14,329 nucleotides of DNA from CAYSVN01 sp964434585 (GTDB lineage: Bacteria; Patescibacteriota; Gracilibacteria; Peribacterales; Peribacteraceae): positions 1-14,329 of the forward strand of contig CAYSVN010000029.1 in the NCBI GenBank assembly GCA_964434585.1, given 5' to 3'. Below, piece by piece: positions 12,622-14,329 of the stretch. The number at the start of each line of letters is the position of its first letter. Within the stretch, counting starts at the first letter, position 1. The notes under the pieces were generated by a model. It saw nothing but the letters and a program-made list of their open reading frames with translations, had not been told where the DNA came from and did not search any database. The translations under genes and the position numbers were made by a program.

Positions 12622-14175
12622 ATGTTTAAAACTATTCTTCTTACCATTATTAGCCTTAGCATTGCGCTAACATTGCCATTAGGCACAAGTGCACAAACGA
12701 CGATTGCTCAAGTAGAAATAACGAAGGGAGATTTTTTACAAGAAGCTGTCAGCGCACTTGGAGTTACAAGAATAACTGATGAAAAAAATATTACCTGGGC
12801 GCGCATTCCAGATAAATACAAAACAGCTGTAACTATTGCCAATCAACGCGGCGCACTACGTAGTATTCGTCCGTTAAACTTAGGCGCACCTCTTACAAGG
12901 CAGCAAGCAATTGAAACCCTTATGTTATTAAAAAATATAGACTACAGCCAATTGCAGTACAGTGAACTTGGAACATTAAAACGTAGCAATGTTGCTATTT
13001 TAATTGCATTGTATGATAAGTGGCTAGAGCCAATCAGCGAAGATTCATTTGGTGGCGAGTTAAACTTAACAATAGATGAAGCCTATAGTCTAATTAATAA
13101 CGCATTTAAAAGCGACACTATACAGTATGCCAGTAACTTACCAGGTCTTGAGATCCTAACAGAAACATGGAATCTTCTAGAGCAAACATATGTTCATCCA
13201 GAAGATATTGATCCACAAGAAGTAGCCTATGCTGCTGCAAAAGCAATTGTAGAGTCTGCAACAAAAGGTGATCGCTACTCTGTATTTTTTGAGCCAGTAG
13301 AGGCAGATGAATTTGAAAACCAGCTAAACAATGAATTCATTGGCATTGGTGCCGAAGTAACACTGCGCGATGGAAAGGTAACCATTGTTGCTCCTCTTAA
13401 AAACTCTCCTGCTGAAAAAGCTGGGGTACTAGCTGGTGATATTGTATTAAAGGTAAATGAAACAGATATTGAAGGAATGTCTCTCTTTGAATCTGTGCAG
13501 CTTATTCGTGGACCAAAAGATAGCACTGTAACCTTAACTGTATTGCGAAATGGAAAGCAGCGTACTATTGATATTACGCGTGATTTAATTATTTATAGCG
13601 ATGTAGCCCACGAAATGAAAGGTCGAAAAGCTATACTGGAGCTAAGAAGGTTCTCTAACAATGCTGAGCAAGATGCTAGAGCGGCCCTAGAAGAACTACT
13701 TGAAAATAACCCTAACGAACTTATTATAGATCTACGCAATAATCCTGGTGGTTTCTTACATGCAGCAAATGAAGTACTAGCTTTAATTTTACCAAAAGGA
13801 ACAACGACACTACATGTTATTACACGCAGCGAAAGCTACGAAAATAAAACATTAACCGAGCCAATTGTACCAAGTAACCTACCTATTACCGTCCTTATAA
13901 ACGGTGGTAGTGCTAGCGCAGCCGAGATTATGGCCGGTGCCCTGCAGGACCATGGACGTGCAACCTTAATGGGCGAGCAGTCTTTCGGTAAAGGTAGTGT
14001 ACAGAGTTTAAATCCTCTTTCTGATGGGTCTCAGGTAAAAATTACAATTGCTCGCTGGGAAACACCAGACAATAGGTATATAACAGCTGAAAACCGCCTA
14101 CAGCCAGATGTTGAAGTAGCTGCTAATCCAGATACAACAAAGGATGAGATTTTAGATAAAGCTTTACAGCGCTAA
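12622..14175 (+). CDS. ctpA: secreted C-terminal processing peptidase (S41) with PDZ domain
   Basis: The 517-residue protein has a Sec signal peptide (positive F-K start, hydrophobic core 5-20, likely cleavage after TSA, about residue 24), so it acts outside the membrane. Residues 33-170 look like one or two divergent S-layer-homology-type segments (ITKGDFLQEAVSALGV; APLTRQQAIETLML), which may tether it to the wall; this is tentative. The PDZ domain covers about 237-325 (GIGAEVTLRDGKVTI, SPAEKAGVLAGDIV). The S41 protease core follows with LRNNPGGFL, NGGSASAAEI and SFGKGSVQ. S432, D443 and K457 have the same spacing (11 and 25) as the Ser/Asp/Lys residues of E. coli Prc. Such enzymes trim C-termini of exported proteins and cell-wall hydrolase regulators. 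The gene is complete. Confidence 0.93.
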   Translation: MFKTILLTIISLSIALTLPLGTSAQTTIAQVEITKGDFLQEAVSALGVTRITDEKNITWARIPDKYKTAVTIANQRGALRSIRPLNLGAPLTRQQAIETLMLLKNIDYSQLQYSELGTLKRSNVAILIALYDKWLEPISEDSFGGELNLTIDEAYSLINNAFKSDTIQYASNLPGLEILTETWNLLEQTYVHPEDIDPQEVAYAAAKAIVESATKGDRYSVFFEPVEADEFENQLNNEFIGIGAEVTLRDGKVTIVAPLKNSPAEKAGVLAGDIVLKVNETDIEGMSLFESVQLIRGPKDSTVTLTVLRNGKQRTIDITRDLIIYSDVAHEMKGRKAILELRRFSNNAEQDARAALEELLENNPNELIIDLRNNPGGFLHAANEVLALILPKGTTTLHVITRSESYENKTLTEPIVPSNLPITVLINGGSASAAEIMAGALQDHGRATLMGEQSFGKGSVQSLNPLSDGSQVKITIARWETPDNRYITAENRLQPDVEVAANPDTTKDEILDKALQR

Positions 14176-14195
14176 TAAATCCTTGTAAATAATTA

Positions 14196-14220
14196 ACTAT
14201 TCTAAGGGTTTTAGGATAGT
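14196..14220. terminator. hairpin between convergent genes, possible bidirectional terminator
   Basis: ACTATTCTAA (14196-14205) pairs with TTAGGATAGT (14211-14220) with one GU pair and a 5-nt loop. No T tract follows on either strand, so termination is likely only by position between two converging genes. Confidence 0.4.
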
Positions 14221-14251
14221 GCATACAATCGAAAGTAGGCAATATAAATGT

Positions 14252-14329
14252 TTATTTTATTTTACCCTGGATTCCCGAGGCAATAGATTCAATCTTACTA
14301 CTTAAAAGTCCACAACCTGTGTTAATAAC
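14252..14329 (-). CDS. 3' end of a further minus-strand gene (partial)
   Basis: Reading the minus strand from the window edge, 25 codons stay open and end in TAA (14254-14252). The peptide ends INTGCGLLSSKIESIASG followed by a short basic tail. The composition is protein-like and the position, tail to tail with the peptidase gene and separated by a hairpin, fits a real gene end. It is too short to identify, and an open frame of this length can occur by chance. Confidence 0.4.
   Translation of the reverse strand, partial: VINTGCGLLSSKIESIASGIQGKIK

Overview
The window is an AT-rich piece of bacterial chromosome. I read it as probably from the Candidate Phyla Radiation (Patescibacteria), though no marker here fixes the lineage. 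The reasons are: a compact ribosomal gene cluster in the order map, infA, rpmJ, rpsM, rpsK, rpsD, rpoA, rplQ, rplM, rpsI; almost no Shine-Dalgarno sequences; and an unusual L36 with an internal insertion. Stops are TAA, TAG and TGA (TGA ends rplM), so the standard bacterial code applies and the UGA-glycine lineages are excluded.

Layout. At 1-418 is a promoter, a small single-span membrane protein of unknown function and a terminator. At 455-1177 is an RsuA/RluB-type rRNA pseudouridine synthase. At 1197-1389 is a structured repeat element (copy 1) with 14-bp terminal inverted repeats and a long internal hairpin. At 1428-2189 is methionine aminopeptidase, then an unrecognised 298-aa protein (2238-3134). 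From 3231 to 7417 runs the translation/transcription cluster: IF-1, L36, S13, S11, S4, RNA polymerase alpha, L17, L13, S9. Directly behind rpsI lies copy 2 of the structured element (7425-7596), followed by a second, synonymously different copy of the last ten codons of rpsI (7601-7630) and then the cluster terminator (7649-7696).

Two HD-domain proteins are then divergently transcribed: a small HD phosphohydrolase on the minus strand (7699-8244) and a 1084-residue protein on the plus strand (8368-11622). The large protein joins a RelA/SpoT-homologue stringent-response enzyme to about 14 membrane segments, the last ten of which look like an EamA/DMT-type transporter. Its hydrolase residues are intact, but both metal-binding acidic residues of the (p)ppGpp synthetase site are replaced. 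It overlaps convergently with a basic coiled-coil protein (minus strand, 11591-12472). After two hairpins comes a secreted C-terminal processing peptidase (S41) with a PDZ domain (12622-14175). The window ends in the 3' end of another minus-strand gene.

Three things deserve attention. First is the RSH-transporter fusion, which could tie alarmone breakdown to a membrane transport or sensing event. Second is the pair of structured repeat elements, one apparently inserted at the end of rpsI together with a copy of that gene's 3' end. Third is a recurring promoter layout in which a TATACT-like -10 box lies 5-8 nt before the start codon, which predicts leaderless mRNAs for seven genes.
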